Assembly: GCA_011523305.1 (NCBI GenBank)
Contig: WTHB01000140.1
Location: forward strand, 1 to 33,173
From: Planctomycetaceae bacterium
GTDB taxonomy: Bacteria > Planctomycetota > Planctomycetia > Pirellulales > UBA1268
Length of the DNA stretch: 33,173 nt
Direction of reading: 5' to 3'
Part shown: one piece after another, positions 32,524 to 33,173 of the stretch
Layout of the letters: each line of letters begins with the position of its first letter
Numbering within the stretch: position 1 is the first letter of the stretch
The notes under the pieces: model-generated
What the model was told of the DNA's origin: nothing
Database searches by the model: none
What the model saw: the letters and a program-made list of their open reading frames with translations, nothing else
Made by a program: the position numbers and the translations under genes

Positions 32524-33173
32524 TTAGAAGGTCTCTTTTTCGACTAGGTTGCCGTCCTGATCCCATGTCAATTTCAAAAATGGCTTGCCTTCCTTGAAAC
32601 TAGTTTCTGTTCGCTTCGAACCAGTCCGGAAGTACACCGTGTAAATAATCTGCTTGCCGTTGATATGTTGTTTTTCCCAATTTCGACTGCCCCGAGCCGC
32701 AGAGGACCAACCGATCGACTGACCATGAAGTTTGCCATTCAAGTAAGGTTCTTCTGACAATATTGAACCATCGTTATAAAACAGAATTTTCTTCCCATGT
32801 AGTTTGCCGTTCAAAAAACGAGATTCCCATGCCAGTGATCCTTTGCGTTTTGGTGAAACCCCGACACCTGTAAAAGGCTCATCTTCGCCCTTGGCGTAGG
32901 CAATACGTTCTTTGTTTGCCCCATCGTGATAGGTTAAATCTTGGAATGGATATTTCCGTCGAGGAGCAAAATGCTCGTTGTCAAAGGTTAGGTCAGAATC
33001 AGGATTTTCTTTGCCAAGGTCTATTATCTCGCCAGGCTCATCTACCTCTACGCGCCGAGGTATGTGAGCGGGAAAGGTCTTCTCTTGAGGTGTGTGGACG
33101 GGAAAGGTCTTCTCTTTCGTCAGGTTGCCCGCTTCATCCCATTCCATTCGTAACGTTACACCACCGTATTTGT
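32524..33173 (-). CDS. YwqK/MORN-repeat-like protein, 5' end outside the window
   Basis: About 215 residues are visible. The frame is open through the window edge, so the start lies beyond 33173. Repeated short units such as FLNGKLHGKKILFYNDGS, YLNGKLHGQSIGW and HINGKQIIYTVYF are the G-x-x-x-G-x-x-x-x-Y pattern of MORN-like/YwqK (COG2849) proteins. That family is annotated as an antitoxin in some genomes, but no toxin gene is adjacent and the role is unclear. The ending LTWDQDGNLVEKETF closely resembles a segment at the visible start, MEWDEAGNLTKEKTF, so modules seem to be duplicated. A 10-residue unit (EKTFPVHTPQ, EKTFPAHIPR) is repeated near the left of the protein. The gene is AT-rich compared with the bulk of the window. 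Confidence 0.8.
   Translation of the reverse strand, partial: KYGGVTLRMEWDEAGNLTKEKTFPVHTPQEKTFPAHIPRRVEVDEPGEIIDLGKENPDSDLTFDNEHFAPRRKYPFQDLTYHDGANKERIAYAKGEDEPFTGVGVSPKRKGSLAWESRFLNGKLHGKKILFYNDGSILSEEPYLNGKLHGQSIGWSSAARGSRNWEKQHINGKQIIYTVYFRTGSKRTETSFKEGKPFLKLTWDQDGNLVEKETF
33070..33116 (-). repeat. 30-bp in-frame duplication in the YwqK-like gene
   Basis: GGGAAAGGTCTTCTCTT occurs at 33070 and again at 33100, a 30-bp period that encodes the repeated KTFP segments. Ten codons per unit leave the frame intact. Confidence 0.85.

Overview
The window reads as chromosomal DNA from a planctomycete, most likely of the Pirellulales type. The evidence is protein content, not a database match: a DUF1559-type protein with a prepilin leader followed by a small lipoprotein, a DUF1207-type outer-membrane protein, a BBP2/OmpL-like porin, a Gly/Gln-rich secreted protein resembling DUF1598 proteins, and a YwqK/MORN-repeat protein. 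Most of the window is GC-rich with dense genes. From about 29.6 kb onward the DNA is visibly more AT-rich.

Layout. 1-6.0 kb (+): the tail of an FHA-domain protein, dnaE (DNA polymerase III alpha), and a secreted Gly/Gln-rich protein. 6.2-13.1 kb (-): a BBP2-like porin; the arginine genes argB-argD-argF, transcribed in that order; then an exported cyclophilin and an exported MsrB. 13.2-17.1 kb (+): rsmD, a small cupin, a GspE/PilB-type ATPase and a SYLF lipid-binding protein. 17.2-18.7 kb (-): a methyltransferase with a regulatory domain. 19.0-21.2 kb (+): a SulP transporter fused to STAS and beta-carbonic anhydrase domains. 21.2-24.4 kb (-): tsaD and a DUF1207-like protein, separated by a non-coding 303-bp tandem repeat array rich in hairpins. 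24.8-29.5 kb (+): a flavin-reductase-like protein, then a ribose-type sugar ABC transporter (lipoprotein binding protein, permease, double ATPase). 30.1-31.8 kb (+): the DUF1559-like protein with a strong terminator, then a lipoprotein. 31.9-33.2 kb (-): a small one-helix membrane protein and a YwqK-like protein cut by the window edge.

How the genes work together. argB, argD and argF cover three arginine-pathway steps: N-acetylglutamate phosphorylation, transamination, and ornithine to citrulline. The cyclophilin and MsrB both carry export signals and lie in tandem, which suggests a folding and oxidative-repair pair in the envelope. The SulP-carbonic anhydrase fusion couples probable bicarbonate transport to CO2/HCO3- interconversion. 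The three ABC genes are tightly packed and form a complete importer of unknown sugar specificity.

I found no CRISPR array, rRNA, tRNA, insertion sequence or recognisable phage or defence system, and nothing I would call a new multi-gene system. The most unusual items are the 303-bp repeat array with its hairpins, the transporter-enzyme fusion, and the compositionally distinct right end with possible gene remnants.
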